Positions 1 through 8,026 of a stretch of 38,394 nt of DNA are shown piece after piece. Numbering within the stretch: the first letter of the stretch is position 1; each line of letters starts with the position of its first letter. A program made the position numbers and the translations under genes. The notes beneath the pieces are model-generated. The model searched no databases. It saw only the letters and a list, made by a program, of their open reading frames with translations, and was not told the origin of the DNA. Source of the stretch: Frankiaceae bacterium (lineage in GTDB: Bacteria > Actinomycetota > Actinomycetes > BP-191). Location: assembly GCA_035556555.1 (NCBI GenBank), contig DATMES010000064.1, positions 1-38,394 of the forward strand. The letters run 5' to 3'.

Positions 1-12
1 CCCCGCCCGGCC

Positions 13-64
13 CGTTCTGTGAAGATCACCACGCCTGACCCCGGCGGCTGGACTGCACAGAACG
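13..64. repeat. Inverted repeat (stem-loop) left of the DUF1800 operon
   Basis: Nine-base arms CGTTCTGTG (13-21) and CACAGAACG (56-64) are perfect complements around a 34-base loop. It resembles the other intergenic stem-loops in the window and has no T-run. It may terminate a gene lying left of the window. Bases 13-29 recur inverted at 14788-14804 with one mismatch. Confidence 0.45.
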
Positions 65-143
65 AGCGCGCCTGCCGCGCCCCGCGACCGCAGCGCTGAT
101 GTCCGGAGGGTGACGGTTCATCCCCTCTGACGGGATTTCACCC

Positions 144-173
144 TTTACACGCCGGTTCGCCCGCCCTTACGCT
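144..173 (+). promoter_or_regulatory. Candidate promoter of the DUF1800/DUF1501 operon
   Basis: TTTACA at 144-149 resembles a -35 box. It is followed after 18 bases by TACGCT at 168-173, which fits the actinobacterial TAnnnT -10 pattern. It lies about 70 bases before the first DUF1800 gene. The rest of 65-225 shows no gene. This is a pattern match only; no start site is known. Confidence 0.35.
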
Positions 174-243
174 CGCGCCCGCCGGTTTCCCGCTCCCAGC
201 GTCTGGACGCCCGGTCTATTCGTCTATGGGAGAGGGGCGGGCG

Positions 244-1635
244 TTGGCTACGCCGGCAACGAGAGAAGACGTCGCGCGCCTGTTCGGCCGCGCCGCGTTC
301 GGGGCGACGAAGAACGACCTCGACGTCTGGACCGGCAAGGACTACGCGCTCGTGGTCGACGCGCTGTTCCCGCCCGCGACCCCGGTGCCGCTGCCGCTGA
401 CCGACGAGAACGCCCGCATCACCGGCGAATCGGAGACGTTCAACGTCACGCCGTCGCAGAAGTGGTGGCTCGAGCGGATGCGCTCCACGCCGTGGCCGCT
501 GCTGGAGCGCATGACGCTGTTCTGGCACTCGCACTTCGCGACGGCGTACACGGGCGCGCCCGACGTCGGCCACGTGATGAAGCAGAACAACACGCTGCGG
601 ACGCACGCCCTCGGCGACTTCCGGAAGATGCTGCACGCGCTGACCGTCGACGGCGCGATGATCTTCTGGCTGTCGGGCTTCCAGAACCGCCGCGGCGCCA
701 TCAACGAGAACCACGCCCGCGAGCTCTTCGAGCTCTTCACGATGGGCACGATGCCGCAGACGTACACCGAGAACGACATCCGTCAGGCGGCGAAGGCGCT
801 GTCCGGCTGGGTCGTCAACGCCAACCGCGTCGGCGTCTTCGACACCAACCGCCACGACCGCAGCGTCAAGACCGTCTTCGGCGCCGACGTCGGCGGCTAC
901 CCGGCGGCCGACCCGCGCGAGGCCACGGAGTACCAGGAGATCTGCAACCTCGCGCTCCTGCAGCACACCACCGCGCGGTACGTCGCCTACAAGATGGTCT
1001 GCTCGTTCGCCTACGTCCCCGACACGACCGACCTGGTCAACGACCCCGACCCGCTGGTCGACGCCGTCGCCAACGCGCTGCGCCCGTCGTGGACCGACCC
1101 TGGCGGCGTCTGGGACATCACCAAGGCGATGAAGACGCTGCTCAACCACAACGCCTTCCGCTACTCGCAGCGCGGCACAGGCAACGTGCTCGTACGCTCG
1201 CCCATCGAGCTGATCGTGCACCTCGGCCGCATCCTCGGCGCGAGCCTCAACAACAACAACGCGCAGACCCACTGGATGCCGCTGTTCGGCCTGCAGCGCA
1301 TGGGGCAGACGCCGTTCCGGCCGCCGAACGTCGCGGGCTGGCCGATGGGCACCGACTGGCTCACCGCACCCGCGGTGCAGGGCCGCTACAACATCGGCGA
1401 CCTCATGGCGAAGGTCTGGGCGAGCCAGGGCCTCACCACCGCCGCCGCCACGATCCTGCCGGCGTCGGGTGACGTCCCGGCGTGGATCTCGTTCATGGGC
1501 CTCGGCAAGCTGACCCCCGAGACGCAGCAGCGGATCAACGCCTACCTGGCCAACCCGGGCACAGGCGACGAGCCCACCAAGCAGCGCAGCATGCTCATCC
1601 TTCTCGCCGCGAGCCCCGACTGGCAGGTCATGTGA
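244..1635 (+). CDS. DUF1800 family protein, copy 1
   Basis: DUF1800 proteins have no established biochemical role and are usually encoded beside DUF1501 proteins, as here. Family hallmarks are visible: RLFGRAAFGAT near the N-terminus, ERMTLFWHSHFAT, NENHARELFELFTMG, YTENDIRQAAKALSGW, and PPNVAGWPMGTDWL near the C-terminus. The protein is 463 aa, with no signal peptide or membrane segment. I chose the TTG at 244 over the in-frame ATG at 226 because GGGAGAGGGG lies at a good spacing before the TTG and the new N-terminus lines up with the paralog at 3397. The stop overlaps the next start (TGATG), so translation is probably coupled. The family call is firm; the function is unknown. Confidence 0.9.
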   Translation: MATPATREDVARLFGRAAFGATKNDLDVWTGKDYALVVDALFPPATPVPLPLTDENARITGESETFNVTPSQKWWLERMRSTPWPLLERMTLFWHSHFATAYTGAPDVGHVMKQNNTLRTHALGDFRKMLHALTVDGAMIFWLSGFQNRRGAINENHARELFELFTMGTMPQTYTENDIRQAAKALSGWVVNANRVGVFDTNRHDRSVKTVFGADVGGYPAADPREATEYQEICNLALLQHTTARYVAYKMVCSFAYVPDTTDLVNDPDPLVDAVANALRPSWTDPGGVWDITKAMKTLLNHNAFRYSQRGTGNVLVRSPIELIVHLGRILGASLNNNNAQTHWMPLFGLQRMGQTPFRPPNVAGWPMGTDWLTAPAVQGRYNIGDLMAKVWASQGLTTAAATILPASGDVPAWISFMGLGKLTPETQQRINAYLANPGTGDEPTKQRSMLILLAASPDWQVM

Positions 1636-2993
1636 TGACGCGAACGATCTCCCGCCGCCAGGTCCTCCGCGGCGCCGCCACCGTCGCGGGCGCGCAGCTG
1701 CTCAGCCCGATCGTGTTCCGCGCGGGTACCGCGTGGGGCGACGCGCAGGTCGACCCCGCGACCGCTAACCGGATGCGGCTCGTCATCATCGACCTCATCG
1801 GCGGCAACGACGGCCTCAACACCGTCGTGCCGATGTCGGGCGCGATCCGCGACGTGTACGAGAAGGTGCGCGTCACCACCGAGCTGCCCGCCGACACGCT
1901 GCTCCCGCTCGGCGCGGTCGACGGCGGCACCGTCGGCCTCAACCCCAACCTGCCGACGATGTACGGCTTCTGGCAGCAGAACCGCATGGCCGTCGTCCAG
2001 GGGTGCGACTACCCGGGGCACGACTACTCGCACTTCGTCTCCGACGACATCTGGCAGACCGGCTTCGTCAACCAGACGACGGGCTCCGGCTGGCTCGGCC
2101 GGCACCTCGATCGGGTCGGCATCGGCGAGGGCGAGCTTCGTGGCGTCGGCATCGGCCTCGACCGGCTGCCGCTCGCGCTGCGCGGCACGCAGGTCCGCGG
2201 CGAGGAGATCAACTCCGTCTACGAGACGCAGTTCACCGACGGCGGCGAGTTCGGCGTCACGCAGCGCAGGCACGCCGAGTTCGCGGCGTTCTCGGCGGCG
2301 CCGTACCCCGTGGATGCCTACTACGGCGACATGTGCCGGCGCGCCCGCGACCTCGCCATCGCCACCACCGGCCTCACCGCCGCGCAGCCCGGCGGCGTCG
2401 CCAACCAGATGCTGACGGCTCGTACGCTGCTCACCGCCAACCTCGGCACCGAGGTCGTCTTCGTCGGCACCGGCGGGTACGACACGCACGACAACCAGCT
2501 CGTCAACCACGCCAACCTGCTGCGCGACCTCGACCGCGGCATCGAGGCGTTCTTCCACGGCACCCGCGACGGCGTGCCGATCCTCAACGGCAGCACGCCG
2601 GTCGGCCCGCTCCCGCAGGCGATCGCCGAGAAGACGCTGGTGATGACGTTCAGCGAGTTCGGGCGCCGCATCGGCGACAACGGCACCGGCACCGACCACG
2701 GCGCGGCGGCGCCCATGTTCCTCATCGGCCCGCCCGCGCCGCCCGCCGGCTCGGGCCGGGTCGTGCTCACCCCCGGACTGCACCGTGACCACCCGGCCAT
2801 GGGCAGCGTCCTCGCCCCCGCGGACAACCTGGAGATGACGACCGACATGCGTTCGATCTACCAATCGGTCCTGACCAACTGGATCAGCGACGCCTCCGGG
2901 CCGAGCCCCGACGAAGGCGACGACGAGTTCCGGATCAGCGGCCCGGGCTACGGCTCGGACGGCTCGCTGACCGGCCTGTTCGGGGTGGCGTGA
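1635..2993 (+). CDS. Tat-exported DUF1501 family protein, copy 1
   Basis: DUF1501 belongs to the alkaline phosphatase/sulfatase-like fold group; the substrate is unknown. The 452-aa protein opens with a twin-arginine signal (SRRQVLRG, Arg7-Arg8), then a hydrophobic stretch, predicting folded export. Family motifs are GGNDGLNT (about residues 56-63), HDYSHFVSDDIWQTG, YDTHDNQ and FSEFGRRIGDNGTGTDHG; the Asp and His residues in the last two are likely metal ligands by family analogy. The ATG at 1635 overlaps the stop of the DUF1800 gene. A longer reading frame starting at 1482 would lose the Tat signal position and overlap the DUF1800 gene widely, so I rejected it. Confidence 0.92.
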   Translation: MTRTISRRQVLRGAATVAGAQLLSPIVFRAGTAWGDAQVDPATANRMRLVIIDLIGGNDGLNTVVPMSGAIRDVYEKVRVTTELPADTLLPLGAVDGGTVGLNPNLPTMYGFWQQNRMAVVQGCDYPGHDYSHFVSDDIWQTGFVNQTTGSGWLGRHLDRVGIGEGELRGVGIGLDRLPLALRGTQVRGEEINSVYETQFTDGGEFGVTQRRHAEFAAFSAAPYPVDAYYGDMCRRARDLAIATTGLTAAQPGGVANQMLTARTLLTANLGTEVVFVGTGGYDTHDNQLVNHANLLRDLDRGIEAFFHGTRDGVPILNGSTPVGPLPQAIAEKTLVMTFSEFGRRIGDNGTGTDHGAAAPMFLIGPPAPPAGSGRVVLTPGLHRDHPAMGSVLAPADNLEMTTDMRSIYQSVLTNWISDASGPSPDEGDDEFRISGPGYGSDGSLTGLFGVA

Positions 2994-3400
2994 TGCGCCG
3001 CCTGGCCGCCGCGGCTGCCTGCGTGGTCGCGGCGCTCCCCTCGTCTCCCGCGTCGGCCGCGCCGACCGTGGAGAACCCGCCGTACGTCGTGGCGCTCAAC
3101 AACGTCTACTACCCCGGCGACATCAGGCTCTTCCAGGGCGGCTCGCTGTCGTTCGTCAACCTCGACGCCACCGGCCACGACATCGTCGCGGCCGAGCGCG
3201 ACGACAACGGCAACCTGCCCTTCTGGTCGGACATCGTCTACGGCCCGCAGCCGGGGTCGCCGCAGACCGCGGAGCCGATGACCGTGGTCAGGGGCGTGTC
3301 GTCGCTGGGCCTCGGCATCCACATGTACACCTGCTCGCTGCACGCAGAGATGCGCGGCACGATCGAGATCCTCGCCGTTCCCGCAGGGGGGTTGTCATGA
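2993..3400 (+). CDS. Secreted cupredoxin-domain (plastocyanin-like) protein
   Basis: This is a 135-aa precursor of a small copper protein, probably an electron carrier or copper-binding partner outside the membrane. It starts with a Sec-type signal (Met-Arg-Arg, an Ala/Val-rich core, then ASAA before the mature part). The type 1 copper ligands are visible: a His in ATGHDIV and the C-terminal CSLHAEM, which supplies Cys, His and Met in the C-x2-H-x2-M spacing. The ATG at 2993 overlaps the previous stop (TGATG); a GTG at 2990 is the alternative. Its stop overlaps the next ATG. Its position between two DUF1800/DUF1501 pairs suggests it works with them. Confidence 0.88.
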   Translation: MRRLAAAAACVVAALPSSPASAAPTVENPPYVVALNNVYYPGDIRLFQGGSLSFVNLDATGHDIVAAERDDNGNLPFWSDIVYGPQPGSPQTAEPMTVVRGVSSLGLGIHMYTCSLHAEMRGTIEILAVPAGGLS

Positions 3401-4770
3401 CGGCGGCCACCGCCAACGACGTCGCCAGGCTGTTCGGCAGGGCCTGCTTCGGCGCGACGAAGACCGACCTCGACCTGTGGGTCGGCAAGGAGTACGCCGA
3501 CGTCGTCAACGCGCTCTTCCCGCCCGCCGGCCTGCCGGTGCCGGGTGCGCTCGTCGACGAGCCGCGCCGCGTCCAGCTCGAGACCGCGACGTCCGACCTG
3601 CTCGCCGGACAGCGGTGGTGGCTGGAGCGGATGCGCACGACGCCGTTCCCGCTGCTCGAGCGCATGACGTGGTTCTGGCACACGCACTTCGCCACGGGCT
3701 ACGCCGGCAACCCCAACGTCGGCGACCTCATGAAGCAGAACCAGACCATCCGCGCCAACGCGCTCGGGAGCTTCCGCACGCTGCTGCACAAGCTCACGGT
3801 CGACGGCGCGATGCTCTACTACCTCTCGGGGTACCAGAACCGCCGCAACGCCGTGAACGAGAACTACGCGCGCGAGCTGTTCGAGCTGTTCACCGCGGGC
3901 GTCATCCCGCAGCGGTTCACCGAGACCGACATCCGCCAGGCCGCCAAGGCGCTGACCGGCTGGGTGGTCAAGGCCGACCGCACGGTGGCGTTCGACACCA
4001 ACCGGCACGACCGCACCGTCAAGACGATCTGCGGCACGACCATCGGCGGCTACCCGGCCAACGACGCGCGCGAGGCGACGGAGTACCAGGAGGTCTGCGA
4101 CATCGCGCTGGGCCTCGACACCACGGCGCACTTCGTGGCGTACAAGATGGTCTGCTCGTTCGCCTACATCCCCGAGACCACGGACCTGTTCGCCGAGCCC
4201 GACGAGCTCGTCGACGCGGTCGCCGCCGCGCTGCGCCCGGCGTGGGACATCACGGCGGCGATGAAGGTGCTGCTCATGCACCCGCGCTTCCGTTCGGGGA
4301 CGCCGGCGCTCGTCCGCCAGCCGGTCGAGGAGGCGGTGCACCTCGCGAAAGTGCTCACCGTCAACATGGACCCGGTCGAGGGCATCCAGAACACCGGCGC
4401 CTCCGCCCACAACCAGCCGATCTTCGCGCTGCGGCGGATGGGGCAGACGCCGTTCCAGCCACCGAACGTCGGCGGCTGGCCGGAAGGCAAGGCCTGGCTC
4501 ACGTCGACCACGACGATCGGCCGCTACAGCCTCGGGCAGTACACGATCAACGCGTACAACACGCAGGGCCGCGTCAACACCAACCCGCTGCCCGCGTCCA
4601 CCGCCGCGCTCGACGTCTGGCGCGCGTACGTCGGGCTCGGCTCGCTCGGCGGCGTCACGCAGCAGCAGGTCCAGAGCTACCTCTCGAACCCCGGCACCAG
4701 CGACGAGCGGACGAAGCAGAACGGCATCCTCTTCCTCCTCGCGGCCTCTCCCGACTGGCAGGTGATGTAG
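3397..4770 (+). CDS. DUF1800 family protein, copy 2
   Basis: This 457-aa paralog matches copy 1 at 244-1635 along its whole length, with the same motifs: RLFGRACFGATKTDLDLW, ERMTWFWHTHFATG, NENYARELFELFTAG, FTETDIRQAAKALTGW, PPNVGGWPEGKAWL and a C-terminal ASPDWQVM shared by both copies. It also lacks a signal peptide. The ATG at 3397 overlaps the cupredoxin stop and follows a G-run that can serve as a ribosome binding site. The most visible differences from copy 1 are in the middle (around the VEGIQNTGASAHN stretch) and in the linker before the last 60 residues. The function is unknown. Confidence 0.9.
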   Translation: MTAATANDVARLFGRACFGATKTDLDLWVGKEYADVVNALFPPAGLPVPGALVDEPRRVQLETATSDLLAGQRWWLERMRTTPFPLLERMTWFWHTHFATGYAGNPNVGDLMKQNQTIRANALGSFRTLLHKLTVDGAMLYYLSGYQNRRNAVNENYARELFELFTAGVIPQRFTETDIRQAAKALTGWVVKADRTVAFDTNRHDRTVKTICGTTIGGYPANDAREATEYQEVCDIALGLDTTAHFVAYKMVCSFAYIPETTDLFAEPDELVDAVAAALRPAWDITAAMKVLLMHPRFRSGTPALVRQPVEEAVHLAKVLTVNMDPVEGIQNTGASAHNQPIFALRRMGQTPFQPPNVGGWPEGKAWLTSTTTIGRYSLGQYTINAYNTQGRVNTNPLPASTAALDVWRAYVGLGSLGGVTQQQVQSYLSNPGTSDERTKQNGILFLLAASPDWQVM

Positions 4771-4772
4771 CC

Positions 4773-6116
4773 GTGTCCCGCACTCCGTCACGTCGCGACG
4801 TCCTCAAGGGCGCCGGCGTCGTAGCCGGGCTCCAGCTGCTCTCGCCGGTCATCTTCCGGGCCGGCGAGGCGTGGGGCGCGACCCAGGTCGACCCGCTCGC
4901 GGCCGACCGCTACCGCCTCATCGTCATCGACATGCACGGCGGCAACGACGGCCTCAACACCGTCGTCCCGATGTCCGGCTCCATCCGCGACGTGTACGAG
5001 AAGGTGCGCGTCACCACCGAGCTGCCGGTCAGCGGCCTCAACCCGCTCGGCGCGGTCAACGGCGGCACCGTCGGCCTGCACGGCGCGCTCAGCACGGTCT
5101 ACGACCTGTGGAACCAGAACCGCGTCGCCATCGTCCAGGGCGCCGACTACCCGTCGCACAACTACTCGCACTTCGTCTCCGACGACATCTGGCAGTCGGG
5201 GCTCCCCGGGCAGCGGCCAGGCAGCGGCTGGCTCGGGCGGCACCTCGACCGCACAGGCATCGACGACGGCGAGCTGCGCGGCATCGGCATCGGCGGGCGG
5301 CTGCCGCTGGCGCTGCGCGGCGAGATCGAGATGGGCGAGCAGGTCAACGCGCTCAGCGAGACGCAGTTCGCCGACGGCGCCGCGACGACCGGCTCGGCGG
5401 GCAAGCGGCACCTCGCGTTCGCCGGCTACGACGCCGACACCCGTGCGGTGCGCGACTTCTACGGCGACTACTGCCGTACGGCGCTCGGCGTCGCCACGTC
5501 CACGACCGGCCTCACGGCCGCGCAGCCCGGCGGCGTCGCCAACGCGATGCTCACCGCGCGGACGCTGCTGACGGCCAACCTCGGCTGCGAGGTCGTGTTC
5601 GTGCTGGCCGGCGGCTACGACACCCACGACAACCAGCTCTCGCGGCACAACACGCTGCTCACCGACCTCGACCGCGGCATCGAGGCGTTCTACTACGGCA
5701 CCAAGGGCGGCGTGCCCGTCACGACCGGCAACCCCGCCGTCCCTGTCGGCCCCGTGGACCCGCACCTCGCGTCCCGGACGCTGATCATGACGTTCAGCGA
5801 GTTCGGCCGGCGGATCGGCGACAACGGCACCGGCACCGACCACGGCGCGGCGGGGCCGATGTTCCTCATCGGGCCTCCGGCACCCGCCGCGGGCTCGGGC
5901 GCGCCGGTGCTCAACCCCGGCCTGCACCGCGACCACCCGGACCTCGGCACGGTGACGCTGCCGAAGGACAACCTCGCCGGCACGACCGACATCCGGTCGG
6001 TCTACCAGTCGGTGCTGACGCGCTGGCTCGCCGACGAGGGCGAGGCGGGCTTCGTCGTGTCCGGCACCGGGATCGACGGCGACGGCACGCTGACCGGGCT
6101 GTTCGGGACCGCCTGA
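4773..6116 (+). CDS. Tat-exported DUF1501 family protein, copy 2
   Basis: This 447-aa paralog of copy 1 has a Tat signal (SRRDVLKG, Arg7-Arg8), GGNDGLNT, HNYSHFVSDDIWQSG, YDTHDNQ and FSEFGRRIGDNGTGTDHG. It begins at a GTG two bases after the stop of the upstream DUF1800 gene. An upstream in-frame extension back to 3477 is a shadow of the DUF1800 gene. The protein ends LTGLFGTA, nearly the same as copy 1 (LTGLFGVA), which supports a dicistron duplication. The metal ligands and hydrolase-like fold are inferred from the family; no substrate can be read from the sequence. Confidence 0.92.
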   Translation: MSRTPSRRDVLKGAGVVAGLQLLSPVIFRAGEAWGATQVDPLAADRYRLIVIDMHGGNDGLNTVVPMSGSIRDVYEKVRVTTELPVSGLNPLGAVNGGTVGLHGALSTVYDLWNQNRVAIVQGADYPSHNYSHFVSDDIWQSGLPGQRPGSGWLGRHLDRTGIDDGELRGIGIGGRLPLALRGEIEMGEQVNALSETQFADGAATTGSAGKRHLAFAGYDADTRAVRDFYGDYCRTALGVATSTTGLTAAQPGGVANAMLTARTLLTANLGCEVVFVLAGGYDTHDNQLSRHNTLLTDLDRGIEAFYYGTKGGVPVTTGNPAVPVGPVDPHLASRTLIMTFSEFGRRIGDNGTGTDHGAAGPMFLIGPPAPAAGSGAPVLNPGLHRDHPDLGTVTLPKDNLAGTTDIRSVYQSVLTRWLADEGEAGFVVSGTGIDGDGTLTGLFGTA

Positions 6117-6170
6117 CGCCAACGGCGCGCCCGCGCCGCGTCGCGCGTCAGCGTGCCGGACGCCGCCACC

Positions 6171-6176
6171 TAGGCT
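6171..6176 (+). promoter_or_regulatory. Candidate -10 box for leaderless expression
   Basis: TAGGCT (TAnnnT) ends exactly 7 bases before the ATG at 6184, and there is no Shine-Dalgarno sequence. This is the usual layout of leaderless actinobacterial transcripts. Confidence 0.45.
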
Positions 6177-6183
6177 GGCCCGC

Positions 6184-7155
6184 ATGACGGTCCGGTGGGG
6201 TGTGCTCGGAGCGGGGGCGATCGCCCGCACGCTCGTGCACGCGTTCGGCCAGGCCGGCGGCGCGAACGTCGAGGCCGTGGCGTCGCGCGACCCCGCGCGC
6301 GCGGCGGCGCTGGGGGCAGGGCGGGTGCACGCGTCGTACGACGCGCTGCTCGCCGACCCCGACGTCGACGCCGTCTACGTCGCGCTGCACAACGACGCCC
6401 ACGCGCCGTGGACGATCGCGGCGCTCGAGGCCGGCAAGCACGTGCTCTGCGAGAAGCCGCTCGCGCTGTCGGTCGCGGAGGTCGACGCGATGACGGCCGC
6501 CGCGGAGTCGGCGGGGCGGCTGCTCGTCGAGGCGTCGTGGTACCGCTGGCACCCGCGCGTACGGATGGCCGAGCGGCTGCTGCGCGAGCTCGACGTGCTC
6601 GGCGCCGTCGAGTACGTCACGGCGGGCTTCACGTTCGCCGGCGTCGCCGACGGCAACTACCGGCTCGACCCGGCGCACGGCGGGGGAGCGCTGTACGACG
6701 TCGGCTGCTACGCCGTCTCCGCGGCCGTCTGGGCGTTCGGCACACCGCCGCGCGAGGTCGTCGCGAAGGCCGGCATCGGGCCGACCGGCGTGGACCTGAC
6801 GGCGACGCTGACGGTGACGTTCGACCGGGGCACGGCGGACCTGCGGTGCGGCATCGCCGAGGACCCGCGGCAGTGGCTCGTCGTCGCGGGGGAGCGCGGC
6901 GAGCTCGACCTGCGCGACGCGGCGTTCACGGCGTGGGAAGGGCAGGAGACCGAGCTGTGGTTCACGACCCCGGCGGGCTCCGAGCCGGAAACCGTGCCGG
7001 CCGCGAACGCGTACGCCCTCATGGTGGAGAACGTCTCCGCCGTCGTCGAGGGCCGCGAGGGCTGGGTCGTGCCGCTCGCGGAGTCGCGGACGACGGCGGC
7101 GATCCTCGACGCGGCGTTCGAGTCGGCCGCCTCAGGGACGGCCGTCGCTCTCTAG
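6184..7155 (+). CDS. Gfo/Idh/MocA family NAD(P)-dependent oxidoreductase
   Basis: This 323-aa cytoplasmic dehydrogenase probably acts on a sugar, inositol or related polyol. The N-terminal Rossmann fold carries GAGAIA (residues about 8-13) and the second-strand VASRDPARA. CEKPLAL supplies the family's catalytic Lys in the EKP motif. The C-terminal half is the usual alpha/beta dimerisation domain with HGGGALYDVGCYAV. It stands alone, convergent with the next gene, so the substrate cannot be guessed from context. The start is the ATG preceded by a TAGGCT box 7 bases upstream, consistent with leaderless translation. Confidence 0.92.
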   Translation: MTVRWGVLGAGAIARTLVHAFGQAGGANVEAVASRDPARAAALGAGRVHASYDALLADPDVDAVYVALHNDAHAPWTIAALEAGKHVLCEKPLALSVAEVDAMTAAAESAGRLLVEASWYRWHPRVRMAERLLRELDVLGAVEYVTAGFTFAGVADGNYRLDPAHGGGALYDVGCYAVSAAVWAFGTPPREVVAKAGIGPTGVDLTATLTVTFDRGTADLRCGIAEDPRQWLVVAGERGELDLRDAAFTAWEGQETELWFTTPAGSEPETVPAANAYALMVENVSAVVEGREGWVVPLAESRTTAAILDAAFESAASGTAVAL

Positions 7156-7217
7156 GAGGGTTCTGCGAAACTCGGCCCGTCGGCGTAGCAGGGCAGGGTT
7201 TCGCAGAACCCTCCTAG
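7152..7217. terminator. Perfect 20-bp inverted repeat between convergent genes
   Basis: Arms at 7152-7171 and 7198-7217 are exact reverse complements around a 26-base loop. Each arm contains the TAG stop of the adjacent gene (7153-7155 on plus, 7214-7216 on minus). There is no T-run. It probably works as a bidirectional, U-tract-free terminator. Confidence 0.65.
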
Positions 7218-7984
7218 GGCCTGGGGAAGTCGACGACGAGCAGGCGGGTCGTGAACCCGGTCGTGCCGATGACCTCACCGGTGAACCGCCACAGCGTCTC
7301 GCCGGGCGCCACCGCGAACGCCTCGGGGCCGCCTGGGCACACCTCGCGCGGCGCGGTGCCGCCCTCGAGGCGAGCCGAGCCGGCGAACGCCCCAGCGCAC
7401 GGCCCCGCCGCGAACGCGACGCTGCCGTACCGCCCGCCCGCCGCCGTCGCGCTGCTGAAGCGCTCGACGGCGGTGCCGAGGTACCGCACGCCGACGCCGG
7501 ACTGCTCGGCGAGCATGCGCTGGACGCCGAGCCGCACCGGGCGGAACCGCCAGTACCGTGCCGCGGTGCCGCTGACGGCCGCGGTCGTGGTGGCGTAGTC
7601 GCTGACCACGAAGTTTCGGATGCCGGAGCGCACCGACAGCGCCGCCATGAACACCGACTCGCCGTCGCCGCCGGCGCAGCCCTGCGGAGGCGGGCACTGG
7701 GGCGCCGGCGTGCCGTACGCCCTGACCGTGCTCTTGGGTCCCTCCTCGGCGACGATGAGGGCGGGGACCTCCCAGCCGCGCCCGGCGCGGCGGAGCGGTA
7801 CGACGGCGACCATCGCTCGGTCGTCGTCGGACTCCGAGTGCACGAGGACCTCGACGGCACCGGGCCCGCCCGGCCTGATCCGGACGAGCTCGAGCGCGCG
7901 GAAGCGCGGCTGCGCTGCCTCGGCACGGACGACGACGGGCGTGGCGAGCAGCGCGACCGCGAGCAGCGCGCGGGCGATCCTCAT
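7214..7984 (-). CDS. Secreted protein of unknown function
   Basis: I do not recognise a family. The 256-aa product has a clear Sec signal (Met-Arg-Ile-Ala, LLAVALLATPVVV core, then RAEAAQ with AEA as a likely cleavage site). The mature part contains four Cys that could pair (in CPPPQGC and near ACAGAFAG/EVCPGG) and beta-rich segments typical of an exported domain. I used the ATG at 7984; a GTG at 7993 is in frame and equally close to the preceding gene. It could be cotranscribed with the GNAT genes upstream, since only about 40 bases separate them. Confidence 0.7.
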   Translation of the reverse strand: MRIARALLAVALLATPVVVRAEAAQPRFRALELVRIRPGGPGAVEVLVHSESDDDRAMVAVVPLRRAGRGWEVPALIVAEEGPKSTVRAYGTPAPQCPPPQGCAGGDGESVFMAALSVRSGIRNFVVSDYATTTAAVSGTAARYWRFRPVRLGVQRMLAEQSGVGVRYLGTAVERFSSATAAGGRYGSVAFAAGPCAGAFAGSARLEGGTAPREVCPGGPEAFAVAPGETLWRFTGEVIGTTGFTTRLLVVDFPRP

Positions 7985-8026
7985 GGCGGACACGTTCGGC
8001 GCGCGCCGCCCCGGCTCCTGCGGGCG

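Noticed and set aside
3477-4772. Long Arg-rich reading frame overlapping the second DUF1800 gene and continuous with DUF1501 copy 2
   Set aside because: It is an out-of-frame, Arg/Ala-rich shadow typical of high-GC DNA. The Tat signal of DUF1501 begins only at 4773.
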